From an uncultured Eubacteriales bacterium (GTDB lineage Bacteria; Bacillota; Clostridia; Christensenellales; CAG-138): a stretch of 35,086 nucleotides of DNA. The number at the start of each line of letters is the position of its first letter. Positions within the stretch are counted from its first letter, which is position 1. Location: positions 1 to 35,086 of the forward strand of contig UQRU01000011.1 of NCBI GenBank assembly GCA_900543475.1, read 5' to 3'. The notes under the pieces were generated by a model. That model did not search any database. It saw only the letters and a program-made list of their open reading frames with translations, and was not told the origin of the DNA. Made by a program: the position numbers and the translations under genes. Shown here piece after piece: positions 5,793 to 13,778 of the stretch.

Positions 5793-8762
5793 ATGTCCGA
5801 ACGCATGACCCCCATCCCCTTTGAAAAGCTGATGGCCTGGCTCCTTGCGGAGCATAAAGCCACAGGCGCGGCCTTTGGCGTGCCTGCCCCCTATGTAAAA
5901 AAGGACACCGCCAAGGTGCTGCCCCTGTTTGGGGAAAAGCTGGAGACCCCCTTCGGCCCGGCGGCAGGCCCTAACACCCAGCTGGCCCAGAACCTGATCG
6001 CCTCCTATTACGCCGGCGCCCGCTTCTTCGAGCTCAAGACCGTCCAAAAGATGGACGGCGAAGAGCTGGCCGCCTGCATCGCCCGGCCTTGTATCCTGGC
6101 TGCGGACGAGGGCTATAACTGCGAATGGTCCACCGAGCTCACCGTGCCCCAGGCCATGGAGGAATACATCAAGGCCTGGTTCGCCCTGCGGTTCATGGCC
6201 CATGCCTGGGGCCTGGGCGCCCCGGATGGGTTCATGTTCAACATCAGCGTGGGCTACGACCTGGCGGGCATCCAAACCCCCAAGCTCCAAGCCTTCATCG
6301 ACGGCATGAAGGACGCCTCCCGCACCGCCATCTTCCAGGAATGCGTGGAGGTCATGTGCCGCCTGTTCCCCGAGGACGCGGATTTTTACCGCAATACCCC
6401 CGCCCGCATCGTTACCGGGGTCACTGTATCCACCCTCCACGGCTGCCCGCCAGGGGAGATCGAAGCCATCGCCTCCTATCTCATCACGGAAAAGGGTCTC
6501 AATACCTTTGTCAAGTGCAACCCCACCATCCTGGGCTACGAATGGGCCCGCAAGCGCATGGACGATATGGGCTACGACTACGTATCCTTTACGGACCTGC
6601 ACTTTAGGGAGGACCTCCAATGGGAGGACGCGGTGCCCATGTTCCGCCGGCTCCAGAAGCTGGCCAAGGAACATGGACTAGAATTCGGCCTGAAGCTGTC
6701 CAATACCTTCCCCGTGGACGTGAAGGCTGGGGAGCTGCCCAGCCAGGAAATGTATATGAGCGGCCGGGCGGAATTCCCCCTCACCGTGGAAATGGCCCGC
6801 CGCTTTGCCACGGAATTCCAGGGCAGCCTTCGCCTCTCCTATTCCGGCGGGGCGGACTATTTCAACATCGCCCAGCTCTATGACGCGGGGATCTGGCCCA
6901 TCACCATGGCCACCACCCTGCTAAAGCCCGGCGGCTATAGCCGATTCCGGGATATGGGGCTGCTGTTCGATGAAAAGCCCTTCCAGCCCTTCACCGGGGT
7001 GGACTTCCTGGCCCTGGGCCGCCTGAGCGACAGCGTATACGGAGACCCCCATTACCAAAAGCCCGTCAAGCCCCTGCCCTCCCGGAAGCTGGGTGAACAG
7101 GTGCCCCTGCTGGATTGCTTTACCGCCCCTTGTAAGGACGGCTGCCCCATCGGCCAGGATATCCCGGAATATATCCAGCTGTGCGGCCAAGGGAAATACC
7201 GGGAAGCCCTGGCGCTCATCACGGAAAAGAACCCCTTGCCCTTTATCACCGGCACCATCTGCGCCCACCGGTGCATGGATAAATGTACCCGCCACTTCTA
7301 CGAGGAACCGGTGCAGATCCGGGCCGCCAAACTCCAGGCCGCCCAGGGCGGTTACGACGCCCTGCTGGCCGGCCTAACGGCCCCGGAAAAGAAACAGGGT
7401 CCCAAGTGCGCCGTTATCGGCGGGGGCCCCGGGGGCATCGCGGCAGGCTATTTCCTGGCCCGGGCCGGCTTGCCGGTGACGGTGTTTGAAAAGGAAGCCC
7501 AGCCTGGCGGCGTGGTGCGGTATGTGATCCCCCCCTTCCGCATTGGCCTGGACGCCATCGAAAAGGACGTGGCCCTGGCCAAAGCCATGGGCGCGGAATT
7601 CGTCTGCGGCAAGCCCGCCCCCTCCCGGGCGGAGCTGGAAGCCCAGGGCTACGAATACATCCTGCTGGCCGTGGGCGCGGAAAAGCCCAGCCGCCTGGCC
7701 ATCCCCGGCCGGGTGTACAACGCCGTCGAATTCCTGCGGGCCTATAAGCAGGCGCCTGATAGCCTGGCCCTGGGCAAAGCCGTAGCCGTGGTGGGCGGCG
7801 GCAATACCGCCATGGACGCGGCCCGGGCCGCCAAAGCCGCCCCCGGTGTGGAGCGGGTGACCCTGGTATACCGCCGCACCAAGAAGTACATGCCCGCCGA
7901 CGCGGAGGAGCTGGAGCTGGCCATCCGGGACGGGGTGGAATTTGCGGAGCTGCTTTCCCCCGAAAAGCAGGAAGCCGGGGCCCTCACCTGCCGGCGCATG
8001 GTGCTGGGAGATCCGGATGAGAGCGGCCGCCGCCGGCCGGTGGAGACCGAGGAGCGGGTACAGATCCCTGCGGATTCGGTCATCGCCGCCCTGGGCGAAG
8101 GGGTGGACGCCGACCTGCTGGCAGAATATGGGGTAGCCGTGGACGCCAAGGGCCGGGCCCCCTTCCGGAACGGCAACGTATTCGTGGCCGGAGACGCCCA
8201 CCGGGGCCCCGCCACGGTGGTGGAGGCCATCGCGGACGCCAAGGCCTTTGCCGAGGTGGTGCTGGGCGAAGCCCATGCCTATGGCATCCCCGCGGAAGCC
8301 CAGGTGCCCTATGCCGACTGCCTGGCGCGCAAGGGCCATCTCCAATACGCCCGGAACGCCGGCTGCGAGGCCGAACGCTGCCTCAATTGCCATACCGTGT
8401 GCGAGGCCTGCGTCACCGTGTGCCCCAACCGGGCCAACGTGGCCATCCAGGTGCCGGGGCACGCCATGCGGCAGATCCTGCACGTGGATTACCTGTGCAA
8501 CGAGTGCGGCAACTGCGCTGCCTTCTGCCCCTATGACAGCGCCCCCTATAAGGATAAATTCACCTATTTTGCCAACGAAGCCGACTTTAACGACAGCGAA
8601 AACCAGGGCTTTATGGTGGTATGCCCCAAGTGCCCGGTGGTGAAAGTACGCCTTGGGGGCAAGGTGGAGGAATACGACCTGAGCAAGCCGGATAACGGCC
8701 TCTACAAGGAGCTGGAAGTGCTTATCCTCACCGTGCTCAAGGATTACGCCTATCTGCTTTGA
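5793..8762 (+). CDS. ygfK: YgfK-type FAD/iron-sulfur oxidoreductase
   Basis: A 989-residue multidomain protein. Residues 1-~430 resemble a dihydroorotate-dehydrogenase-like barrel (PFGPAAGPN at ~53-61). Residues ~445-530 are a GltD-like Fe-S segment (CKDGCPIGQDIP, CAHRCMDKC). Next come an FAD-binding GGGPGG near 540 and an NAD(P) GGGNTA near 666. Two ferredoxin-like cysteine clusters lie near 862 (CHTVCEACVTVCPN) and 901 (CNECGNCAAFCPY). Older annotation calls it a putative selenate reductase subunit, but genetics in gut bacteria place YgfK in purine/urate breakdown, where it probably moves electrons between NAD(P)H and a heterocycle substrate. The start follows AAGGAGGT, 21 bp after ssnA. 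It is intact and close to the usual length. Confidence 0.9.
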   Translation: MSERMTPIPFEKLMAWLLAEHKATGAAFGVPAPYVKKDTAKVLPLFGEKLETPFGPAAGPNTQLAQNLIASYYAGARFFELKTVQKMDGEELAACIARPCILAADEGYNCEWSTELTVPQAMEEYIKAWFALRFMAHAWGLGAPDGFMFNISVGYDLAGIQTPKLQAFIDGMKDASRTAIFQECVEVMCRLFPEDADFYRNTPARIVTGVTVSTLHGCPPGEIEAIASYLITEKGLNTFVKCNPTILGYEWARKRMDDMGYDYVSFTDLHFREDLQWEDAVPMFRRLQKLAKEHGLEFGLKLSNTFPVDVKAGELPSQEMYMSGRAEFPLTVEMARRFATEFQGSLRLSYSGGADYFNIAQLYDAGIWPITMATTLLKPGGYSRFRDMGLLFDEKPFQPFTGVDFLALGRLSDSVYGDPHYQKPVKPLPSRKLGEQVPLLDCFTAPCKDGCPIGQDIPEYIQLCGQGKYREALALITEKNPLPFITGTICAHRCMDKCTRHFYEEPVQIRAAKLQAAQGGYDALLAGLTAPEKKQGPKCAVIGGGPGGIAAGYFLARAGLPVTVFEKEAQPGGVVRYVIPPFRIGLDAIEKDVALAKAMGAEFVCGKPAPSRAELEAQGYEYILLAVGAEKPSRLAIPGRVYNAVEFLRAYKQAPDSLALGKAVAVVGGGNTAMDAARAAKAAPGVERVTLVYRRTKKYMPADAEELELAIRDGVEFAELLSPEKQEAGALTCRRMVLGDPDESGRRRPVETEERVQIPADSVIAALGEGVDADLLAEYGVAVDAKGRAPFRNGNVFVAGDAHRGPATVVEAIADAKAFAEVVLGEAHAYGIPAEAQVPYADCLARKGHLQYARNAGCEAERCLNCHTVCEACVTVCPNRANVAIQVPGHAMRQILHVDYLCNECGNCAAFCPYDSAPYKDKFTYFANEADFNDSENQGFMVVCPKCPVVKVRLGGKVEEYDLSKPDNGLYKELEVLILTVLKDYAYLL

Positions 8763-8774
8763 TCCCCCCCTTTT

Positions 8775-8799
8775 GCGCCCAGGCCGCCGGCCTGGGCGC
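8775..8799. repeat. Strong hairpin between ygfK and xdh
   Basis: GCGCCCAGGCC (8775-8785) and GGCCTGGGCGC (8789-8799) form a perfect 11-bp stem with a GCC loop, 12 bp after the ygfK stop. There is no T-run, so it may be a processing or stabilising hairpin, or a partial terminator that lowers xdh expression relative to ssnA-ygfK. Confidence 0.6.
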
Positions 8800-8878
8800 C
8801 TGCCGGCATATAGACCCCTTCCGGTTTTGGGCCCCGCCCTTGCCGGGTATGATTGAATGACGAAAGGATTCTCAAACC

Positions 8879-11434
8879 ATGGCAACCTTCACCGTAAACG
8901 GTCAGACCGTGACCGTGGAACAAAATCAAAAACTCATGCGCTATCTGCGGGACACCCTGCACCTGACCTCTGTGAAGGACGGTTGCAGCGAAGGCGCTTG
9001 CGGCACCTGCACCATCCTCATCGACGGCAAGGCCGTCAAATGTTGCGTTCAGCAGACCGACCGCATGGAGGGCAAGACCATCCTGACGGTGGAAGGCCTT
9101 TCGGACTTTGAAAAGGACGCGTACACCTATGCCTTTGGCGAGGCGGGGGCCGTGCAGTGCGGTTTCTGCATCCCAGGCATGGTCATGTGCGCCAAGGCCC
9201 TGCTGGATCAAAACCCTAGCCCTACCCGGCAGGAGATCGCCCACGCCCTGCGCAATAACATCTGCCGCTGCACCGGCTATGTGAAAATCATGGACGCGGT
9301 GGAGCTGGCCGCCAAGATTTTGCGGGAAGGCAAGATCCCCCAAGCACCCCAGGAATGGAAGGTGGGCGCCCGGGTACACCGGCTGGATGTGCGGGAAAAG
9401 GTGCTGGGCTATGGGGAATATACCGACGACCTGTACCTGCCCGGCATGGTCCATGCCAGCGCCGTGCGCTCCGCCTATCCCCGGGCTCGGGTGTTGGCCA
9501 TCCATAAGGAAGAAGCCCTGGCCCTGCCCGGGGTATTGGGGGTATTTACCGCCGACGATATCCCCGGCCTGGTAAAGGTGGGCCACCTGAAGCGGGACTG
9601 GTTCGCCCTGGTGCCCGTAGGGGAGATCACCCATTACCTGGGGGACGCCATCTGTTTGGTGGTGGCGGAGACCCCGGAGATCCTCCAGCAGGCCAAGGCA
9701 TTGGTGAAGGTGGATTACGAGGCGCTCGTACCCGTCACCTGCCCGGCGGAAGCCATGGCGGACGACGCCCCCCAGCTGCATCCCGGCGGCAACCTGCTGG
9801 CCCATAAGCAGGTGCACCGGGGAGACGCCCGCAAGGCCATCGCCAATTCCCGCTATGTGGTGGGAGGCACATTCCATACCCCCTTTACGGAGCACGCCTT
9901 CCTGGAGCCGGAATGCGCGGTCGCCCTGCCCAAGGGGGACGGGGTGCTGATCTACACCTCGGACCAGGGCACCTACGACACCCAACACGAAACCGCCCCC
10001 ATGTTGGCCATGGGCAAGGAGCAGGTGATGGTGGAAAACAAGCTGGTAGGCGGCGGCTTTGGCGGCAAAGAGGACGTAACAGTGCAGCACCACGCCGCCC
10101 TATGCGCCCTGTTGACCGGCCGGCCGGTGAAGTGCAAGCTCACCCGCCAGGAAAGCATCCTGGTCCATCCCAAACGCCACCCCATGGATATGGAATTCAC
10201 CCTGGGCTGCGATGAAAACGGCATCATCCAGGGGGTAAAGGCCAAGGTGGTGGCGGATACCGGCGCCTACGCCAGCCTGGGCGGCCCGGTACTGGAGCGG
10301 GCCTGCACCCATGCGGCCGGCCCCTACAACTATCAAAACTTCGAGATCGACGGCTATGCCTGGTACACCAACAATCCGCCCGCTGGGGCTTTCCGAGGCT
10401 TTGGTGTGACCCAGACCTGCTTTGCCATCGAGACCCTGCTCAACGAAATGGCGGAAAAGGTGGGCATATCCCCCTGGGAGATCCGCTACCGCAACGCCAT
10501 CCGCCCCGGCCAGACCCTCCCCAACGGCCAGATCGTAGACGACTCCACCGGCTTGGTGGAGACCCTGGAGGCGGTAAAGGAGCAATTCGAAAGCGCCAAA
10601 TACGCCGGCCTTGCCTGCGCCATGAAAAATGCCGGCGTAGGCGTGGGCATTCCGGATACCGGCCGGGTGCGGCTCTATGTGAAGGACGGCAAGCTGGAGA
10701 TCCACGCAGGGGCCAGCTGCATCGGCCAGGGCCTGGGCACGGTGCTGGTGCAGATCGTATGCGAGGCTACGGGGCTTCCCCGGGAACAGGTGGTCTATAT
10801 GCCCGCCAACACCTACGATTCCCCGGACAGCGGCACCACTTCCGGTTCCCGCCAGACCCTCATCACCGGCGAGGCGGCCCGCCGGGCCTGCCTGTTGTTC
10901 AACGACGCCCGGTACGACCGCTCCCTTTCGGAGATGGACGGGGAGGAATATTACGGCCATTATCTAGCCCGTACCGATCCCCTGGGCAGCGATAAGCCCA
11001 ATCCTGTCAGCCATGTGGCCTACGGCTACGCCACCCAGGTGGCCATCCTGGGGGAGGACGGCAAGCTGCAAAAGCTCATCGCCGCCCACGACGTGGGCAA
11101 GGCGGTCAATCCCCTGTCCGTGGAAGGCCAGATCGAAGGGGGCGTGGTGATGAGCATGGGCTTTGCCCTTACGGAAGCCTATCCCCTGGAAAACTGCAAG
11201 CCCACGGCCAAATACGGCACCCTGGGCCTGTTCCGGGCGGATATGATCCCGGAGGTCCAGGCCATTATCGTGGAAAAGCCTGGCATCCGCCAAGCCTATG
11301 GCGCCATCGGTCTGGGCGAGATCACCTCCATCCCCACCGCCCCCGCCATTGCGGAAGCCTACTACCAATTCGACGGCAAGCGGCGCCATTCCCTCCCCCT
11401 GGCGGACACCCCCTACGAGCGGAAGAAGAAGTAA
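8879..11434 (+). CDS. Fused [2Fe-2S]/molybdopterin xanthine dehydrogenase, selenium-dependent type
   Basis: An 851-residue fusion. Residues 1-~160 carry two [2Fe-2S] clusters: C36, C41, C44, C56 (CSEGACGTC...) and C94, C97, C129, C131 (CGFC...CRC). The rest is the molybdopterin-binding large subunit, with GGGFGGKED, AFRGFG, a GASCIGQGLGT cofactor loop and GLGEI near the C-terminus, holding the catalytic glutamate. The FAD subunit is absent, as in the Se-dependent XDH and XdhD families, so electrons must leave through another partner; YgfK is a candidate. No in-frame UGA is present: selenium in this family is a labile cofactor, not selenocysteine. AAAGGA lies ~11 bp before the ATG. Likely reaction: xanthine-urate interconversion or a related purine hydroxylation. 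Confidence 0.88.
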   Translation: MATFTVNGQTVTVEQNQKLMRYLRDTLHLTSVKDGCSEGACGTCTILIDGKAVKCCVQQTDRMEGKTILTVEGLSDFEKDAYTYAFGEAGAVQCGFCIPGMVMCAKALLDQNPSPTRQEIAHALRNNICRCTGYVKIMDAVELAAKILREGKIPQAPQEWKVGARVHRLDVREKVLGYGEYTDDLYLPGMVHASAVRSAYPRARVLAIHKEEALALPGVLGVFTADDIPGLVKVGHLKRDWFALVPVGEITHYLGDAICLVVAETPEILQQAKALVKVDYEALVPVTCPAEAMADDAPQLHPGGNLLAHKQVHRGDARKAIANSRYVVGGTFHTPFTEHAFLEPECAVALPKGDGVLIYTSDQGTYDTQHETAPMLAMGKEQVMVENKLVGGGFGGKEDVTVQHHAALCALLTGRPVKCKLTRQESILVHPKRHPMDMEFTLGCDENGIIQGVKAKVVADTGAYASLGGPVLERACTHAAGPYNYQNFEIDGYAWYTNNPPAGAFRGFGVTQTCFAIETLLNEMAEKVGISPWEIRYRNAIRPGQTLPNGQIVDDSTGLVETLEAVKEQFESAKYAGLACAMKNAGVGVGIPDTGRVRLYVKDGKLEIHAGASCIGQGLGTVLVQIVCEATGLPREQVVYMPANTYDSPDSGTTSGSRQTLITGEAARRACLLFNDARYDRSLSEMDGEEYYGHYLARTDPLGSDKPNPVSHVAYGYATQVAILGEDGKLQKLIAAHDVGKAVNPLSVEGQIEGGVVMSMGFALTEAYPLENCKPTAKYGTLGLFRADMIPEVQAIIVEKPGIRQAYGAIGLGEITSIPTAPAIAEAYYQFDGKRRHSLPLADTPYERKKK

Positions 11435-11468
11435 CAGCCGGCCCCTCTGCTTCCCCCGGCCTTCCCCC

Positions 11469-11574
11469 GGGGGGGGGCGGCGGAAGGGCGAAGCCCTTCT
11501 TGGCCCCGGCAGCCATGGCTGCCGGGGCCTTCGTTTCGGCCCGCCTCAGGCGGGCCGAAACCGCCGCCCCCCCC
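11469..11574. repeat. GC hairpin module 2
   Basis: The left border, nine G followed by CGGCGG (11469-11483), is complementary to CCGCCG plus eight C (11561-11574). Inside are three perfect hairpins: 11483-11499 (loop GAA), 11502-11529 (13-bp arms around AT) and 11534-11560 (12-bp arms TTTCGGCCCGCC, loop TCA). It lies just after the xdh stop, in the convergent gap facing the DUF3788 gene. Confidence 0.8.
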
Positions 11575-11710
11575 GCTTGGCCGGGGAGACCCACCGCCCC
11601 TGGGCGCCCGCCGCCAGGGGCCGAGGGGCTGGGCGCTAGAGCGGGGGCCCATATCCCCGGCCCGGCCCCGCCGGCCCTTCCCAGGGGGTAGCTGCTCATC
11701 CCAGCCCAAC

Positions 11711-11809
11711 GGGGGGGGCGGCGGGCGCGCGCAGCGCGCACAAGGGCGGGAGCCAGAGGCTCCCGCCCTTGGTATGGCCGGCCGCAGGCCGGCCATACGC
11801 CGCCCCCCC
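11711..11809. repeat. GC hairpin module 3
   Basis: The left border, eight G followed by CGGC (from 11711), pairs with GCCG plus seven C (11799-11809). Inside are three perfect hairpins: GCGCGC-GCA-GCGCGC (11725-11739), 14-bp arms with loop AGA (11741-11771), and 12-bp arms with loop GCA (11772-11798). It is the second module in the same convergent gap; the 136 bp between modules 2 and 3 are also GC-rich and partly self-complementary. Confidence 0.8.
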
Positions 11810-11933
11810 GTACGCCCCTTCGCTTACCATCCGGGGGATGCGTCAAGCGCCCATCCAAAACGCAACGGCGGGCAAGCGCCAAATGCTTGCCCGCCTTACC
11901 ATACACACCAGCCAATGCGCCGGTATTCCCGTC

Positions 11934-12347
11934 CTATTTTTTGTTTGGCTTTCTTTTTATGTTTAGCAGCCGGATAAAATCATCAAATAAAGACGTATCC
12001 GTCGGCGTAAACATCAGCCATTTCCCATCATGATAGGTTTGCGCCGCATCGTATTGCCTTTGCACTTCCTTTGCGTAGCTCGCCCTATCGTTTTCAAATT
12101 TCAACCGTTCATCTTTCCCCAAGATCAGCATAAACCCCATGCATTTTTCCCTTGCGTATAGGCCGCATAGGGTTTTGCCGCCGCGGCGGTATTTATATTC
12201 ATAGGTCCACGCTTTCCCGCCGCTTCCCCACAAGCGCTCCATATCATATTTTTCGTCGATGATCGCGCATAATTCCTTCCAAACCGCATACAAGGGTTCC
12301 CCTAGCAAGGCGGTCATTTGTCCTTCGTCGGGTACAGCAGCAAGCAT
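11934..12347 (-). CDS. DUF3788-like small cytosolic protein
   Basis: A 137-residue soluble protein rich in aromatic and charged residues. It has LWGSGGKAWTYEYKYRRGGKTLC in its first half (cited by key residues W-G-S and YEYKYRRGGKTL) and a D-D-F-I-R-L-L tail. The pattern fits the DUF3788 family as I recall it; function unknown. An ATG 15 bp upstream is also possible, but GGAGGAGG ends 5 bp before the ATG at 12347, which decides the start. The gene is convergent with xdh across two GC hairpin modules and stands alone. A weak TTGCAT/TAAAAA promoter lies at 12387-12416. Codon use is less GC-biased than in neighbours, hinting at a different origin. Confidence 0.6.
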   Translation of the reverse strand: MLAAVPDEGQMTALLGEPLYAVWKELCAIIDEKYDMERLWGSGGKAWTYEYKYRRGGKTLCGLYAREKCMGFMLILGKDERLKFENDRASYAKEVQRQYDAAQTYHDGKWLMFTPTDTSLFDDFIRLLNIKRKPNKK

Positions 12348-12432
12348 GATTGCCTCCTCCATAAGCCTACATGGGCCGCGATTGGGTTTTTATCAGCATA
12401 CCATAAGGCTATGCAAATATCTATGGGCCCAT

Positions 12433-12465
12433 AAAAAAGCCGGCCCGCGAAAAAAGGGGGCCGGC
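12433..12465 (-). terminator. Terminator of the ABC export operon
   Basis: Read leftward, GCCGGCCC (12458-12465) pairs with GGGCCGGC (12439-12446) and is followed by TTTTTT (12433-12438). It lies 12 bp past the permease stop. Confidence 0.8.
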
Positions 12466-12476
12466 AAAACGGTAGG

Positions 12477-13778
12477 TTATTCGTTGCGGATGGCCGTCAA
12501 GGGGCTCAGCCGCATGGCCCGCAAGGCGGGATACAGGCCGGAGATCATGGCCACCAGCACAGAGAAGCCCAGAGCGCCCACCGCCAGGTAAAGGGGGATC
12601 ACGCTCTTGAACCCGCTGGCGCCCACAAACATATTGATCACGCCGGACAGGGCGTAGCTGATGCCCAGGCCCAGGGTGCCGCCAAAGAAGCCGATATACG
12701 CCGCCTCGCACAGGAACAAGCCCGCGATGTTGCTCATCCTGCAACCCAGCACCTTGATGATGCCGATCTCACGGGTGCGCTCATAGATGCTCATCATCAT
12801 GGTATTCATAATGCCGATGGCCGCCACCAGCAGGGATACCCCGCCGATAGCCCCCAACAGATACTGGATCTGCTGCATCTGCTTTTCCGCCTGCTCCACC
12901 GCGTCCTGCAAGGAGCTGGTGCCAAAGCCCATCTCGTCGATGGCCGCCTTGACGGAAGACACGGCCTTGGTATCCACACATTTTACCATGACCTGCTGGT
13001 ATACGGAGGTATCCAGGTTCATATCCGGGTTTTCCTTGGCCAGCTTTTTGAGGGCTTCCAAATCCATCAAGCAATACCAGGAAAACTCATTGTTGTTGGG
13101 GGATACCATGCCCACCGGGTCCAGCCGGTACATCTTGCCAAGGGGCTGTTCCCCTTCCCCTACCGTATTCCCCATGTTTTGGTAAATGTTCCGGTGGTCA
13201 AAGGTCAGCTGGAATCGGGAATCCATGTCGATCTTGGAAGTACCGTCTTGGTTGGTGGCCTGCTTGCCGGTATTGGGGTCGTAAAACCAGTTGAGCACGT
13301 CCTGGCTCATGACGATCTCATAGGTGCTGCTGCCCCGCTTATAGGCGGGATACCGGCCTTCGGACAGCTCGATGCCAAATTGGGCGGCCACGTCTTTGTC
13401 GATGCCCAAGATGGAGCAATCCGATACCCATTTCCCGCTTTTCAGCGAGCCCCAGGTCTCGATCCGGGGCATGACCGCCACCACGCCGGGAATGGTCTTA
13501 AAGGTTTCCACGCTTTTTTTATCCAGCTTTTTTTCCGTGCTGGTGCCGCCCATGCCGTCCGGGCTTTCCACCCACCGCCAGGAGCTGACGGTGATGTTGG
13601 TAAGGCTGCCCATGCTGGCATAGCTTTCCACGATGGAGCTGCGGATTCCGATCCCCAGGCTCACCATCACCACGATGGAGCTGGTGCCGATCACCATGCC
13701 CAGCACCGTCAGGATCGCCCGCAGCTTACGGCGCCATAGGTTCATGAACGCCGTGCCGAGCATATCCTTTAGCTTCAT
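12477..13778 (-). CDS. MacB/FtsX-type ABC transporter permease
   Basis: A 433-residue permease with the MacB layout. There is one N-terminal transmembrane helix (about 20-45, LRAILTVLGMVIG...), a ~240-residue extracytoplasmic domain, and three C-terminal helices (LLGAIGGVSLLVAAIGIMNT, GLFLCEAAYIGFFGGTLGLG, LAVGALGFSVLVAMISGLYP). The cytoplasmic motif ERTREIGIIKVLG after the second helix is diagnostic of the family. Such permeases do not form a classic channel; they couple ATP hydrolysis to periplasmic or surface events. The ATG at 13778 overlaps the upstream stop as ATGA, with GGAGG just before it, showing translational coupling. It is the third gene of the operon with an ATPase and a CARDB-like protein. 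Substrate unknown. Confidence 0.88.
   Translation of the reverse strand: MKLKDMLGTAFMNLWRRKLRAILTVLGMVIGTSSIVVMVSLGIGIRSSIVESYASMGSLTNITVSSWRWVESPDGMGGTSTEKKLDKKSVETFKTIPGVVAVMPRIETWGSLKSGKWVSDCSILGIDKDVAAQFGIELSEGRYPAYKRGSSTYEIVMSQDVLNWFYDPNTGKQATNQDGTSKIDMDSRFQLTFDHRNIYQNMGNTVGEGEQPLGKMYRLDPVGMVSPNNNEFSWYCLMDLEALKKLAKENPDMNLDTSVYQQVMVKCVDTKAVSSVKAAIDEMGFGTSSLQDAVEQAEKQMQQIQYLLGAIGGVSLLVAAIGIMNTMMMSIYERTREIGIIKVLGCRMSNIAGLFLCEAAYIGFFGGTLGLGISYALSGVINMFVGASGFKSVIPLYLAVGALGFSVLVAMISGLYPALRAMRLSPLTAIRNE

Noticed and set aside
8879..11434. Selenocysteine in the selenium-dependent dehydrogenase
   Set aside because: There is no in-frame UGA within the gene; the family uses a non-amino-acid selenium cofactor.
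11435..11933. CRISPR array
   Set aside because: The region has repeated hairpins, but the stems differ in sequence and there is no regular direct repeat with spacers.
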